Positions 8,724 to 17,368 of a stretch of DNA of 64,000 bases are shown piece by piece. Where the stretch lies: contig CBDCMS010000004.1 in assembly GCA_965219005.1 (NCBI GenBank), positions 1,054,001 to 1,118,000 of the forward strand, read 5' to 3'. Numbering within the stretch: position 1 is the stretch's first letter; every line of letters starts with the position of its first letter. The notes below the pieces were generated by a model that did no database searches, was not told where the DNA came from, and saw nothing but the letters and a program-made list of their open reading frames with translations. The DNA is from CAUZIZ01 sp965219005. Its GTDB lineage: Bacteria; Acidobacteriota; UBA6911; RPQK01; JAJDTT01. A program made the position numbers and the translations under genes.

Positions 8724-8759
8724 ACTGCTCACTGCACTACTGCTCACTATTCAAGTTCC
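8724..8759 (+). repeat. Dispersed repeat R1, 3' end only (copy C)
   Basis: ACTGCTCACTGCACTACTGC followed by TCACTATTCAAGTTCC repeats the last 36 bases of R1 copy A. It stops 3 bases before the stop codon of the MbtH-like gene. The rest of the stretch 8517-8723, between the IS1595 element and this fragment, shows only low-complexity text with no supportable gene. Confidence 0.7.
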
Positions 8760-8762
8760 CGC

Positions 8763-9014
8763 CTAGTCTCCGGCGTCCCTTTTCACTTTCTTTTCCATTT
8801 TACCCATGGTCTCCATTCTCTTCCTTAGGCTCAATGGCCTCATGTCGGTCCAGACTTTCTCGATGTAGTCCAGGCACTCCTTCTTGCCGCCTTCTTTTCC
8901 GACACTCTTCCAGCCTAGCGGGACTTCTCGCTCCAGGGGCCAGATCGAGTACTGTTCTTCATGGTTGATGACGACCGTGTACTGAGTGCTGTCGTCTTCC
9001 TCATCCCAAGCCAT
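8763..9014 (-). CDS. MbtH-like protein (orphan)
   Basis: The product has 83 residues; the first 64 or so match the MbtH family, small proteins that bind and activate the adenylation domains of non-ribosomal peptide synthetases. Key features are YTVVINHEEQYSIWPL (12-27), VPLGW (31-35) and CLDYIEKVWTDMRPLSLR (47-64), which include the conserved Ser-x-Trp-Pro, Pro-x-Gly-Trp and WTDxRPxSL elements. A Lys/Met-rich tail (65-83) follows. A perfect AGGAGG precedes ATG 9014. No synthetase is in the window, so its partner must be elsewhere, or it has another role. Its TAG stop lies in a CTAG next to repeat R1-C. Confidence 0.85.
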   Translation of the reverse strand: MAWDEEDDSTQYTVVINHEEQYSIWPLEREVPLGWKSVGKEGGKKECLDYIEKVWTDMRPLSLRKRMETMGKMEKKVKRDAGD

Positions 9015-9204
9015 GGTTCCTCCTCGGTTGGTCGCGGGCTTTAAAGATCGCTGACAGATACTCTGTCGAGACCGTAGTGAAAGAGCCAGTGTGACACTAG
9101 CATAGCCCCTGGCGACCCATCAACATCGAGAGCGCTCCTCGCTGGCGCTCCCATTGGCCTGACAGCGATTGAAAGCGATGCTGTCCTGCACCTATCATGG
9201 ACTC

Positions 9205-11457
9205 ATGAAGGCTATCCTCCATACTTCAGTGATTGCTGTTCTGACCGGAGCACTTGTGCCAGCTGCTTCTCCGGTCTGCGACTTGTCGGGGTACACTCCG
9301 CAGGCTGGTTTGGTTGCCAGCTCGGACGAGGACTCGCTAACCCTCACCTGGGAGGGGTCCCGAGGCTCGGAGTTGCGGATGCAGCTGGCCTTGGAGGATC
9401 AGGCCCCCGTCGTCCATGAGTTGGCCATCCGCCCGCATCAGGGCGACTGGCAAGTATTGGGTGAGAACCTGAAGCCGGAGTTCTCCCTGAGCAGCGGACG
9501 CCGACGTATTTCTGAGCAGCAGCTGAATCCACTTCGGCAGCTGGGCGTCGAGCTGACGCCCGAGCTGTTGGAGAGGGAGAAGTGGAATGTTTTTTGGGAC
9601 TCACCCCTGACGATCCCGGGTTTGCCCAATACCAACCCCGACCTACCCCGCCGCGCCGGCGAGGTGACGCGCGCAACCGCTGACTACAAGGTGCGAAGGT
9701 GTTGGGTCAAGACCAATGGAAGCCGTCTGGAGGCGTCCCTTGATGGCTTGACGATGGGGTCCTTCTCAGGCCGTCTCCAGTTCACTGTTTATCGGGGTAC
9801 CAATCTGGTGAGACAGGAGGCCATCGCTAGCACCGAGGAACCGTCTGTCGCATACAAGTACAGCGGAGGTCTGAAGGGGTTCGTCACAGGATCCTCGCCG
9901 CGTGTGGTGTGGAAGGACACCAGCGGCGAGTGGCAAAAATACGAGTTCGGCGGGGCGGTCAACAGCGGGCCCGTAGCCCTACGGGCGCGGAATAGGTTGG
10001 CGATCGTCGCCGGAAGTGCTGGCTCTCTGGCGGTTTTTCCTCCACCTCATAAGTTCTTCTGGGCACGAGAGGTGGAAATCAATCTGGGCTATGTCTGGTA
10101 TCGAAAGGACGCTGAAGGTGCTTTCTCGGTGGGAGTTCGCCATGGTGATCGAGAAGAGATGTTCCGACCCTACGGCGTTTCGGATCAACTCTGGGAGCGG
10201 CGCGTCAGACAGTCCAGACATTTCGCCGAGGGAAACTTTGCCCTCTACAACGCACCTCCCGGAACTGAACAGCGGATGGCGGTCTACTTCTACCTGAGTC
10301 TGTCGGAGCCTGAGGTCGCCAGGAACGAGGTACTGGAGTTTACCCATCAAGACCGCTACCAAGAGTTGCCTGGCTATCAGGTCATGGTCAGCCACTACCA
10401 CACTCATTTCGCCGAGGCGCTTACCGACGCCGGCACCTTTGATCTGCAACCCCCCTGGGTCCCTGCCTTCCGTGCCCTCGGGATCAATATCGCTGTAATG
10501 TCTGATTTTCACGGAGACGGTCACTCCCAGGACCCGGGGCCACTGCGCTTTCAAGACCTGAAGAACTACTTCGAGTCCTGCCGCCGCCATTCCGATCTGA
10601 ACTTCCTGATCCTGCCGGGGGAAGAAGCCAATGTCCATTTGGGTGGGCACTACACGCTGCTGTTCCCACGACCCGTCTACTGGACCAAGGTGAGGCTCGA
10701 GGGTCAAGGTTTTCTAGAGACGGATTCTGCACATGGGCAGGTCTACCATACCGGTTCGCCCGTGGACTTCCTGGGACTCTTGGGCAGAGAGAAGGGCCTG
10801 GTGTGGCAGGCGCATCCGCGAACGAAGGGGTCCACCGGCTATCCGGACGCGATCAGGGAGTCCGAAGTCTTCCTGAGTCGGCATTATCTGGGAGGTGCCT
10901 TCAAGTCTTTTCCGGTTGATCTATCTGAAAAGCGTTTGTGCGAGACACGGTGCTTCGAGACATTGGATGATATGAACAACTGGACCGGCCCCAAGTATCT
11001 GGTGGCCGAGGGAGACACGTATACCAAGTATCCAGAGAATGAGATTTATGGAGAAACCTCGGTCAACTACGTCAAGCTAGACCGGCTGCCCAGCTTTGAC
11101 GAGGGCTGGGCTCCGGTAACGCAGGCCTTGCGTGCCGGGAAATTCTTCGTCACAACTGGAGAAGTGCTGCTGCACGATGTCTCGGTCGAGCAATCAGAAT
11201 CCGAGGGGGTGATGGTGGCCGAGGTCGAGTGGACGTTTCCACTGGAGTTCGTCGAAGTTGTATGGGGTGATGGAAAGAGGTCCTACCGAAAGGTAAGTTC
11301 GGCCACCGATCAGCCCCCGTTCGGCCGCCACCAATTCAGGATCCCGTTTGATCGGTCACAAGCGAAGTGGGTTCGATTCGCGGTATGGGACTCGGCGGGA
11401 AACGGTGCCTTCTCACAGCCCGTCCATCTAGATATGTCCGAAGTCGCCAACCGGTGA
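9205..11457 (+). CDS. Secreted PHP-like (CehA/McbA-type) metal-dependent hydrolase
   Basis: The protein has about 750 residues. The start at ATG 9205 gives a clean signal peptide (MKAILHTSVIAVLTGALVPA); ATG 9178 and TTG 9169 are in frame and cannot be excluded. The N-terminal half is beta-rich and unassigned. The C-terminal half carries PHP-type metal motifs in order: HYHTHFAE, MSDFHGDGH, LPGEEANVHLGGHYTLLF, WQAHPRTKG and a late TTGEV segment. PHP proteins are phosphoesterase-like hydrolases; CehA/McbA members of this type include carbamate and ester hydrolases. It stands alone on this strand and converges on the dehydrogenase gene 9 bases downstream. Substrate unknown; periplasmic or extracellular by its signal. 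Confidence 0.65.
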   Translation: MKAILHTSVIAVLTGALVPAASPVCDLSGYTPQAGLVASSDEDSLTLTWEGSRGSELRMQLALEDQAPVVHELAIRPHQGDWQVLGENLKPEFSLSSGRRRISEQQLNPLRQLGVELTPELLEREKWNVFWDSPLTIPGLPNTNPDLPRRAGEVTRATADYKVRRCWVKTNGSRLEASLDGLTMGSFSGRLQFTVYRGTNLVRQEAIASTEEPSVAYKYSGGLKGFVTGSSPRVVWKDTSGEWQKYEFGGAVNSGPVALRARNRLAIVAGSAGSLAVFPPPHKFFWAREVEINLGYVWYRKDAEGAFSVGVRHGDREEMFRPYGVSDQLWERRVRQSRHFAEGNFALYNAPPGTEQRMAVYFYLSLSEPEVARNEVLEFTHQDRYQELPGYQVMVSHYHTHFAEALTDAGTFDLQPPWVPAFRALGINIAVMSDFHGDGHSQDPGPLRFQDLKNYFESCRRHSDLNFLILPGEEANVHLGGHYTLLFPRPVYWTKVRLEGQGFLETDSAHGQVYHTGSPVDFLGLLGREKGLVWQAHPRTKGSTGYPDAIRESEVFLSRHYLGGAFKSFPVDLSEKRLCETRCFETLDDMNNWTGPKYLVAEGDTYTKYPENEIYGETSVNYVKLDRLPSFDEGWAPVTQALRAGKFFVTTGEVLLHDVSVEQSESEGVMVAEVEWTFPLEFVEVVWGDGKRSYRKVSSATDQPPFGRHQFRIPFDRSQAKWVRFAVWDSAGNGAFSQPVHLDMSEVANR

Positions 11458-11466
11458 GAAACTGCC

Positions 11467-12534
11467 CTACGGATCGAGGGATAGATTTCCGATAAGCCGG
11501 TCGGTGAAGGCAACTGTGTCCAGCTCACCACCCAGGTCGGGAGTCGTGGATCCCTGGGCAAAAGTAGACTCGACAGCGGTGTGGATCCGGGACGCTGGCT
11601 TTGACAATCCGAGCCACTGTAACATGTTGGCGGCACTCAGAATGGCCGCGGTTGGATTGGCGATTCCTTTGCCTGCGATGTCGGGTGCGGAGCCGTGCAC
11701 TGGCTCGAACATCGAAGGGAAGGTTCGTTCGGGGTTGATGTTGGCGCTAGGGGAAAGGCCCAGGCCGCCTGCCAGAATTCCGGATAGATCCGTCAGGATA
11801 TCTCCAAACAGATTGGAGGCGACCACGACGTCGAACCGCTCCGGCCAACGTACAAAGTTCATCACGGCCGCGTCGACGTGGAGCTTGTCGATCTCGACGT
11901 CGGTATACTCGCTCTTCAACCCATCCAGAACGGAGTCCCAAAGGACGTAGCCAAAACGCTGCGCATTGGACTTGGTGATCATCGTCAAGTGGTTGCGGCG
12001 CTCACGAGCCAGGTCGAAGCCGAATCGGAGGACTCGTTCGATCCCCTTCCGGGTGTGGAGCGCGCTCTGGACCGCGAACTCATCTTCAGTCCCCACCTTG
12101 AATCTGCCACCATTGTCTACATACTCCCCCTCGGAGTTCTCCCTGACGACCAGGATGTCGATATCAGAGGGGCTTTTATCGGCCAGGGGTGTTCTGATTC
12201 CGGGGAACAGCCGGGCGGGCCGGACACATGCATACTGGTCAAATGCCTGGCGGATATTGATTAGCGGCTTCAAAGTGATGTGATCAGGGACCCGAACCGG
12301 ATCTCCCAGGGCTCCGAGAAAAATGGCATCCGAGCGGCGCAGTGTCTCCAGGTAGTCGTCCGGCACGGTATGGCCATGCTCCATGTAGTAGTCGGTGCTC
12401 CAGGGAACTGTCTGGAGCTCTAGTTGGAAGGACCCATCCGATTCCTGGACGGCTTCCAGTACCCGAAGGGCCTGCTCCGTAACCTCAACGCCGATCCCAT
12501 CTCCCGGAAGGACCAGGATCTCGAAAGTTTCCAT
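11467..12534 (-). CDS. D-malate/tartrate dehydrogenase-like enzyme
   Basis: The 355-residue protein belongs to the isocitrate/isopropylmalate dehydrogenase family, NAD-dependent oxidative decarboxylases of beta-hydroxy acids. The substrate loop reads VVRENSEGEYVDNGG, as in DmlA (D-malate) and TtuC (tartrate) enzymes, rather than the LeuB form. Other family marks are LPGDGIGVEV, VASNLFGDILTDL and EPVHGSAPDIAGKGIANP. ATG 12534 is chosen because GGAG stands about 7 bases upstream and the longer version adds a non-conserved tail. No leuA/C/D genes are near, which also speaks against leucine synthesis. Cytoplasmic. Confidence 0.8.
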   Translation of the reverse strand: METFEILVLPGDGIGVEVTEQALRVLEAVQESDGSFQLELQTVPWSTDYYMEHGHTVPDDYLETLRRSDAIFLGALGDPVRVPDHITLKPLINIRQAFDQYACVRPARLFPGIRTPLADKSPSDIDILVVRENSEGEYVDNGGRFKVGTEDEFAVQSALHTRKGIERVLRFGFDLARERRNHLTMITKSNAQRFGYVLWDSVLDGLKSEYTDVEIDKLHVDAAVMNFVRWPERFDVVVASNLFGDILTDLSGILAGGLGLSPSANINPERTFPSMFEPVHGSAPDIAGKGIANPTAAILSAANMLQWLGLSKPASRIHTAVESTFAQGSTTPDLGGELDTVAFTDRLIGNLSLDP

Positions 12535-12687
12535 CTTGATTCTCCTTCGCTTCGACCAAGTACTGGAGGAAGCGTTGAGAAGCCTACTCTGGCCGTCAGG
12601 ATGCGTCAAGAAGGGAGTAAGCCGCGCTGCCGTCAACGGTTTCTTGCGGTGCGTCGGAGCTTTTCCAGTAGAATACTCTGCGAAAAG

Positions 12688-13485
12688 ATGAAAACTACGA
12701 CTCCCTGGACTGTTCTGTTTTTCTTTGCCTGGCTCTTACCGGGATCGTGGGCCGTGGCACAATCCGGTGGCCCCCAGTCGGCGACTCCGCAGCGTCCCAC
12801 CTTTACCTCCGATGCCTCGACCGCCGCCCCCGGAACCATGGAGTTGGAGATGGGGACGGCAGCCTGGAGCGGTTTTTTTGCCCTACCGGTCTTGCTGAAG
12901 TATACGCCCAACAGTGGCAGTGGCTTGCTCCATCAGACTGAGTTTGGCCTGGCCTTCGACGCCGTCTCCAGCATCGGTATGGGGCCGGATCGAATGACGG
13001 AGTTCGGGGATCGGATCGGTGTCATTCTGCGGCGGCCGGTCTACTCGAGCGGGCCAGTTGCTTTCGCCGTAGCCCCAGCGGCCACTTTTCTGCTGAGGGG
13101 GGACGAGGGGGCTAGAATTGGGGCGACCGGAATCGCCGCCTTCGGATTTGGGTCGAACGGCGCCGCAGTGAACGCCGGTTGGAGCTCGGCGACCCATTCC
13201 TCCCCTACCAATCCGGCACACGACTACTTCGTTGCGGCAGATTTTTCCCGTACGCTGGGGACCTCCGGCGCGCTGTCCCGTCTCTCTCCGTTTGCAGGAG
13301 TGTTGTATCAGGACACGACACTCGACTCGGCCTCCGTGTCCCTCGGTCAAGGCTTGAGCTATCGAGCGCGTCCGAATTGGGTGTTGGATCTGGGCGTCTA
13401 CGAGCACGGATTCTCTCAAGGTACGCGGGATTACCAGGTCTTGGTAGGCTTTACAATCAATCTGGGACGACCCGCGCATTGGTAG
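12688..13485 (+). CDS. Predicted outer-membrane beta-barrel protein
   Basis: The 265-residue product starts at ATG 12688 with a signal peptide ending WAVAQ. The mature part is rich in alternating hydrophobic residues, Gly, Ser and aromatic residues, as in small outer-membrane barrels. The closing strand YQVLVGFTINLGRPAHW ends in an aromatic residue, as barrel proteins commonly do. It resembles 'transporter/phenol MetA-degradation-like' proteins, but I cannot name a family with confidence. The longer ORF upstream of 12688 lies antisense to the dehydrogenase gene and is not likely coding. Confidence 0.65.
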   Translation: MKTTTPWTVLFFFAWLLPGSWAVAQSGGPQSATPQRPTFTSDASTAAPGTMELEMGTAAWSGFFALPVLLKYTPNSGSGLLHQTEFGLAFDAVSSIGMGPDRMTEFGDRIGVILRRPVYSSGPVAFAVAPAATFLLRGDEGARIGATGIAAFGFGSNGAAVNAGWSSATHSSPTNPAHDYFVAADFSRTLGTSGALSRLSPFAGVLYQDTTLDSASVSLGQGLSYRARPNWVLDLGVYEHGFSQGTRDYQVLVGFTINLGRPAHW

Positions 13486-13619
13486 GTGGACTCTAAGCCG
13501 AAGCTTCAACGACGAGGGCATCACGGTTGCTAGCGAGGATTATAGGAGAGGTAACGCAAGTTTCTTTCCTGTACGATGCGGCGCAGCGGGGGGCGGGGCT
13601 AACCTGAAACTTCGACAAG

Positions 13620-13728
13620 TCATGGAAGCCTGAAGCGCAAGCGAGGGGTTGGCTTGCAGCGCCACAGGTCGACAAGCGGGACATTCGTGCTGCTCCCAAC
13701 CCCTCGCTCGCGCTTCAGGCTTCCATGA
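13620..13728. repeat. Long hairpin built from two R1-type ends
   Basis: Left arm 13620-13652 and right arm 13696-13728 are 33-base inverted repeats with one mismatch (TCATGGAAGCCTGAAGCGCA ... GGTTGG and its complement), around a 43-base loop. The arm sequence equals the start of repeat R1. It lies between two convergent genes and may stop transcription, but there is no T-run. The rest of the gap 13486-13737 shows nothing else. Confidence 0.85.
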
Positions 13729-13737
13729 ATCGGCCCT

Positions 13738-14646
13738 CTAAGCAGCGTCGTTCCCGAGTCTCACCAGGCGCTCTTGAATCAGTATTCCGGCGACGATCAG
13801 CGAGAGTCCGAAGAGGGTCGAAAGCAGAATCCTCTCTCCCACGATCACCTGAATCAGGAGCAGGGAAATAAAGGGAGAGAGGAAAACCAGGTTACTGACA
13901 CGGGCCGCCGAAGCGGACAGTCGTAGCGCTCTCAGCCAGAGGACGAACGTCAGACCCATTTCGAAGAGTCCGGAATAGATCGCTCCCCCAAGCCCGGGTA
14001 GAGAAGGGGCCCCGATTCCCGGCCCGAACCCGAGCATCGCCACCACGTACAGGAATCCGAAACCGAAACTGATGAAGAGCTTGGCGACCTCTTCTCTTTC
14101 GTCCTTGAGGTTGAAGATCCAGAAGGAGGCCCAGATCAGCGACGAGCCCAGCGCCAGGGAGGCACCATAAGGATCGGAAAAGCTCAGGGATGCCAGATTT
14201 CCTCTAGTTCCGATAACGACGACACCCAGGAAGCTGACCAGAAGTGCTGCTAGATTCGCCAGAGTCAGATTCTGCTTCAAGAGCAGTGCCGACAGCAGGA
14301 CCAGGAGCAATGGCCAGGTGTAGTTCAGCGCCAGGGCCTCCTGGGCGGGAAGCAGGGAGTAGGCTTTGAACAAGACAATGTAGTAGAGGAAAGGATTCAA
14401 GAACCCCAGAAAAGCGGAATACAGATACTGCTGTTTCGAGTAGGTGAGAAGCACTGCAAGCCTCCCCTGATATGCGAGGATGGCCCATAGCGTAACGAAG
14501 GCGGTACCCGATGAGAATAGAAGTAGATGCAGATAGTCCAGGTGGCGCAGGCTGAGTTTGAAGGCCGAGGCAACCGTTGACCACATCAGAACTGCCGCGA
14601 CGGCGTGTAGATAGGCGTTCTTTTGTTGATACACTAGAGCTTTCAA
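13738..14646 (-). CDS. EamA/DMT-superfamily transporter
   Basis: The 302-residue inner-membrane protein has about ten hydrophobic segments arranged as two EamA repeats (roughly 13-145 and 160-300). Typical phrases are LNPFLYYIVLFKAYSLLPAQ, LNYTWPLLLVLLSALLL and FLGVVVIGTRG, the last ending the first repeat as in many DMT exporters. Members move metabolites, amino acids or drugs; the substrate cannot be read from sequence. It is divergent from the SDR-lepA operon, with about 100 bp between starts that probably carry both promoters. Confidence 0.88.
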   Translation of the reverse strand: MKALVYQQKNAYLHAVAAVLMWSTVASAFKLSLRHLDYLHLLLFSSGTAFVTLWAILAYQGRLAVLLTYSKQQYLYSAFLGFLNPFLYYIVLFKAYSLLPAQEALALNYTWPLLLVLLSALLLKQNLTLANLAALLVSFLGVVVIGTRGNLASLSFSDPYGASLALGSSLIWASFWIFNLKDEREEVAKLFISFGFGFLYVVAMLGFGPGIGAPSLPGLGGAIYSGLFEMGLTFVLWLRALRLSASAARVSNLVFLSPFISLLLIQVIVGERILLSTLFGLSLIVAGILIQERLVRLGNDAA

Positions 14647-14752
14647 GAGCTGGTTGACCCGTTTTTTTCAGAGAACTCCTTCACGGACCTTGGCACAAAG
14701 GATATCCTCTAGCGCTACAACCTGGATATCCAATTCAACGAAGGAAGGTTAG

Positions 14753-15523
14753 ATGAAAGGCACAATTTTTGACTTGACTGGGCGCTCAGCGCTGGTGACG
14801 GGTGGGAGCAAGGGGCTAGGTAGGGCCATGGCCCGGGGTTTTGCCCAGGCTGGAGCCGATATCGCAATCTGTAGCCGGCATGAGGACGCGCTTCGTCGCG
14901 CGGCCGATGAGATCGGTGAGGGAACCGAGGTGCGCTGCCACTATCTAGTGGCCGACATGAGCCGGCGTGGTGAAGCCGAGCGTCTTGCCGAGTGGGCCCT
15001 GGAGTTGATGGGCAAAGTCGATATTCTGGTAAATAACGCGGGTGCCAACATTCCTCAGGCCATCGACGCCATTACTGACCAGGTCTGGGACCAGATCCTC
15101 GAGCTCAACTTGTCTTCCTACATGGCCTTGAGCCGTGCTCTGATTCCGCAGATGAGGGAGCGCAAGTGGGGGCGTGTCATACACATCTCGTCCATCATGG
15201 GATTGGGCTCCAAGGCGGAACGGGATTCGTATTCTGCCACCAAGTTTGCTTTGCACGGCCTGGCGAAAGCCAGTGCACTGGATGTCGGCGCCGACAACAT
15301 TACGGTGAATTGCATCGCACCAGGACCTTTTGCGACCGATATGCCCGGTCTTCTCCTTACGGATGAACAGAAGCAAACGTTCTCAGAGGGGACTGCGCTA
15401 GGGCGCTGGGGACAACCCGATGAGCTGGTCGGGCCGGCCCTGCTGCTGGCCAGTGAAGCGGGGAGCTACATCACCGGAGAGGTCCTTGTCGTTGACGGCG
15501 GAGTGCTCTCTAAGATATTCTGA
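14753..15523 (+). CDS. Short-chain dehydrogenase/reductase (SDR)
   Basis: This 256-residue classical SDR has the NAD(P) motif TGGSKGLG (16-23), NNAG (94-97), the catalytic Ser near 146 (HISSIMG), and Tyr160/Lys164 in YSATK. The Asn of the tetrad is near 119 (ELNLSSYM). It resembles gluconate 5-dehydrogenase and other glucose/ribitol-type SDRs. GGAAGG precedes ATG 14753. It is the first gene of a tight operon with lepA 3 bases behind, although nothing metabolic links the two. Substrate unknown. Confidence 0.88.
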   Translation: MKGTIFDLTGRSALVTGGSKGLGRAMARGFAQAGADIAICSRHEDALRRAADEIGEGTEVRCHYLVADMSRRGEAERLAEWALELMGKVDILVNNAGANIPQAIDAITDQVWDQILELNLSSYMALSRALIPQMRERKWGRVIHISSIMGLGSKAERDSYSATKFALHGLAKASALDVGADNITVNCIAPGPFATDMPGLLLTDEQKQTFSEGTALGRWGQPDELVGPALLLASEAGSYITGEVLVVDGGVLSKIF

Positions 15524-15526
15524 TTC

Positions 15527-17368
15527 ATGCCTTTACATACTGACGGCTGTCAGGATGGGCCGCAGCCCGCTCGTTCTCATACCCGCAACTTCTGCATCAT
15601 CGCCCATATCGATCACGGGAAGTCGACGCTTGCGGACCGCTTTCTGGATATGACCGGAGCCGTCGAGTCCCGCCGCATGCGGGAGCAGGTTCTGGATCAG
15701 ATGGAGTTGGAGCGGGAACGCGGCATCACCATCAAGATGGCCGCGGTGCGACTCCATTACGACTCCCGGCAGGGAGAGGGCTTCGAGCTCAACCTGATCG
15801 ACACGCCCGGCCATGTCGATTTTACCTATGAGGTTTCTCGCAGCCTGGCTGCCTGCGAGGGAGCCGTGTTGGTGGTCGATGCGGTTCAGGGAGTCGAGGC
15901 TCAAACCCTGGCAAACGTGAATCTCGCCCTGGGCAGCAACCTGACCATCATACCCGTCATCAACAAGATCGACCTGCCGGCAGCGGACCCGGATCGCGTG
16001 AAGAAGGAGATTGCAGAGACCCTCTTGATCGACGAGTCGGAATGTCTCCTGGTCAGTGCCAAGGAAGGCATCGGGATCGAGGATGTCCTGGAAGCTGTAG
16101 TGGATCGTGTGCCTGCGCCTGGTGGGGAGGATGAGGCTCCCCTGCGTGCCATGGTCTTCGACAGTCATTTCGATCCCTATCTGGGCATCATTGCCTACGT
16201 GCGCGTGGTGGATGGAACCATCAAGCCAGGCATGCGTCTACGCATGATGGCTTCGGGCCGGGAGGCAGAAGTGGCTGGTGTGGGTGTATTTGCCCCCCAG
16301 ATGCGCTCCACCTCGAGTCTCAAGGCGGGCCAGGTTGGGTTCCTGCACGCCGGGATCAAGTCCCTCGGCCACTGTCGCGTGGGAGACACTGTTACCGGTG
16401 CCAGCCAACCCGCTGAGGTTCCACTTGCTGGCTACAAACAAGTGAAGCCGATGGTCTTCTGCGGTCTCTATCCAGTGGACAGCGACCGCTTTACGGATCT
16501 GCGCGAAGGACTATTACGGTTGCAACTGAACGATGCCGCCCTGGTGTTCGAGCCGGAGACCTCGGCCGCTCTGGGTTTCGGTTTCCGCTGTGGGTTCTTG
16601 GGTTTGCTTCACAGCGAGATCGTCCAGGAACGGCTCGAACGCGAGTTCGACCTGGACCTGATTGCTACCTCTCCATCGGTCGTCTACCGGCTAACCCTGC
16701 TGGATGGAACCGTCGCTCACATCGAGAATCCGACTCACTGGCCCGAAGCTGGAAGCATTGCCAAGGTGGAGGAGCCCCTCATCATGGCGACGATCCTGGT
16801 CCCCAATCAATACATGGGCGCATGCATGGACCTCTGCAGTGATCGCCGGGGCACTTTCAGCAGCATGGAATCCAGTGGCACCAACCGGGTTGTGTTGACC
16901 TACAAGCTCCCGCTGGCGGAGATTCTTCTCGACTTCTTCGACACGCTCAAGAGCCGGACCCGTGGGTACGCCTCGTTCGACTACGATTTTCTTGGCTATC
17001 GCGAGGGGAAACTGGTCAAACTGGATATCCGTATCAATTCCGAGCCGGTCGACGCTCTCAGCTTCATTACTCACCGGGACCGTGCCTTTCCCCGGGGAAA
17101 GGCACTCGTGGGACGATTGAAAACAGTCCTTCCGCGTCAGCTCTTCGAGATTCGAGTACAGGCTTCCCTGGGCTCGAAGGTAATTGCCGCCGAGCGAGTA
17201 AGTGCCCTGAGGAAGAACGTGCTGGCCAAGTGTTACGGCGGGGACGTGACGCGCAAGCGCAAGTTGATGGAGAAGCAGCGGTCGGGAAAGCAGCGGATGA
17301 AGGCCGTGGGTAGGGTCCAGATTCCCCAGGAAGCCTTCCTTAGTGTCCTGCGACTCGGCAATGATTGA
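15527..17368 (+). CDS. lepA: Translation elongation factor 4
   Basis: LepA/EF4 is a ribosome-bound GTPase linked to back-translocation and initiation. The 613-residue length is normal for the family (about 600). GTPase motifs are present: HIDHGKSTLADR (P-loop), DTPGHVDFTYE and NKIDLPAADPD. The LepA-specific C-terminal domain ends with KKxxxKQRSGKQRMK-like text (LMEKQRSGKQRMKAVGRVQIPQ in part). It has a longer N-terminus than most (about 20 residues before RNFCIIAHI). The stop overlaps the hemW start by 8 bases, so the two are probably coupled in translation. Confidence 0.97.
   Translation: MPLHTDGCQDGPQPARSHTRNFCIIAHIDHGKSTLADRFLDMTGAVESRRMREQVLDQMELERERGITIKMAAVRLHYDSRQGEGFELNLIDTPGHVDFTYEVSRSLAACEGAVLVVDAVQGVEAQTLANVNLALGSNLTIIPVINKIDLPAADPDRVKKEIAETLLIDESECLLVSAKEGIGIEDVLEAVVDRVPAPGGEDEAPLRAMVFDSHFDPYLGIIAYVRVVDGTIKPGMRLRMMASGREAEVAGVGVFAPQMRSTSSLKAGQVGFLHAGIKSLGHCRVGDTVTGASQPAEVPLAGYKQVKPMVFCGLYPVDSDRFTDLREGLLRLQLNDAALVFEPETSAALGFGFRCGFLGLLHSEIVQERLEREFDLDLIATSPSVVYRLTLLDGTVAHIENPTHWPEAGSIAKVEEPLIMATILVPNQYMGACMDLCSDRRGTFSSMESSGTNRVVLTYKLPLAEILLDFFDTLKSRTRGYASFDYDFLGYREGKLVKLDIRINSEPVDALSFITHRDRAFPRGKALVGRLKTVLPRQLFEIRVQASLGSKVIAAERVSALRKNVLAKCYGGDVTRKRKLMEKQRSGKQRMKAVGRVQIPQEAFLSVLRLGND

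Noticed and set aside
8496..8828. 110-codon ORF after IS1595 copy 1
   Set aside because: Starts in the inverted repeat and runs through repeat R1-C and antisense to the MbtH-like gene; composition is not protein-like.
11467..12534. leuB (3-isopropylmalate dehydrogenase)
   Set aside because: The substrate loop NSEGEYVDNGG is of the D-malate/tartrate type, and there are no leu genes nearby.
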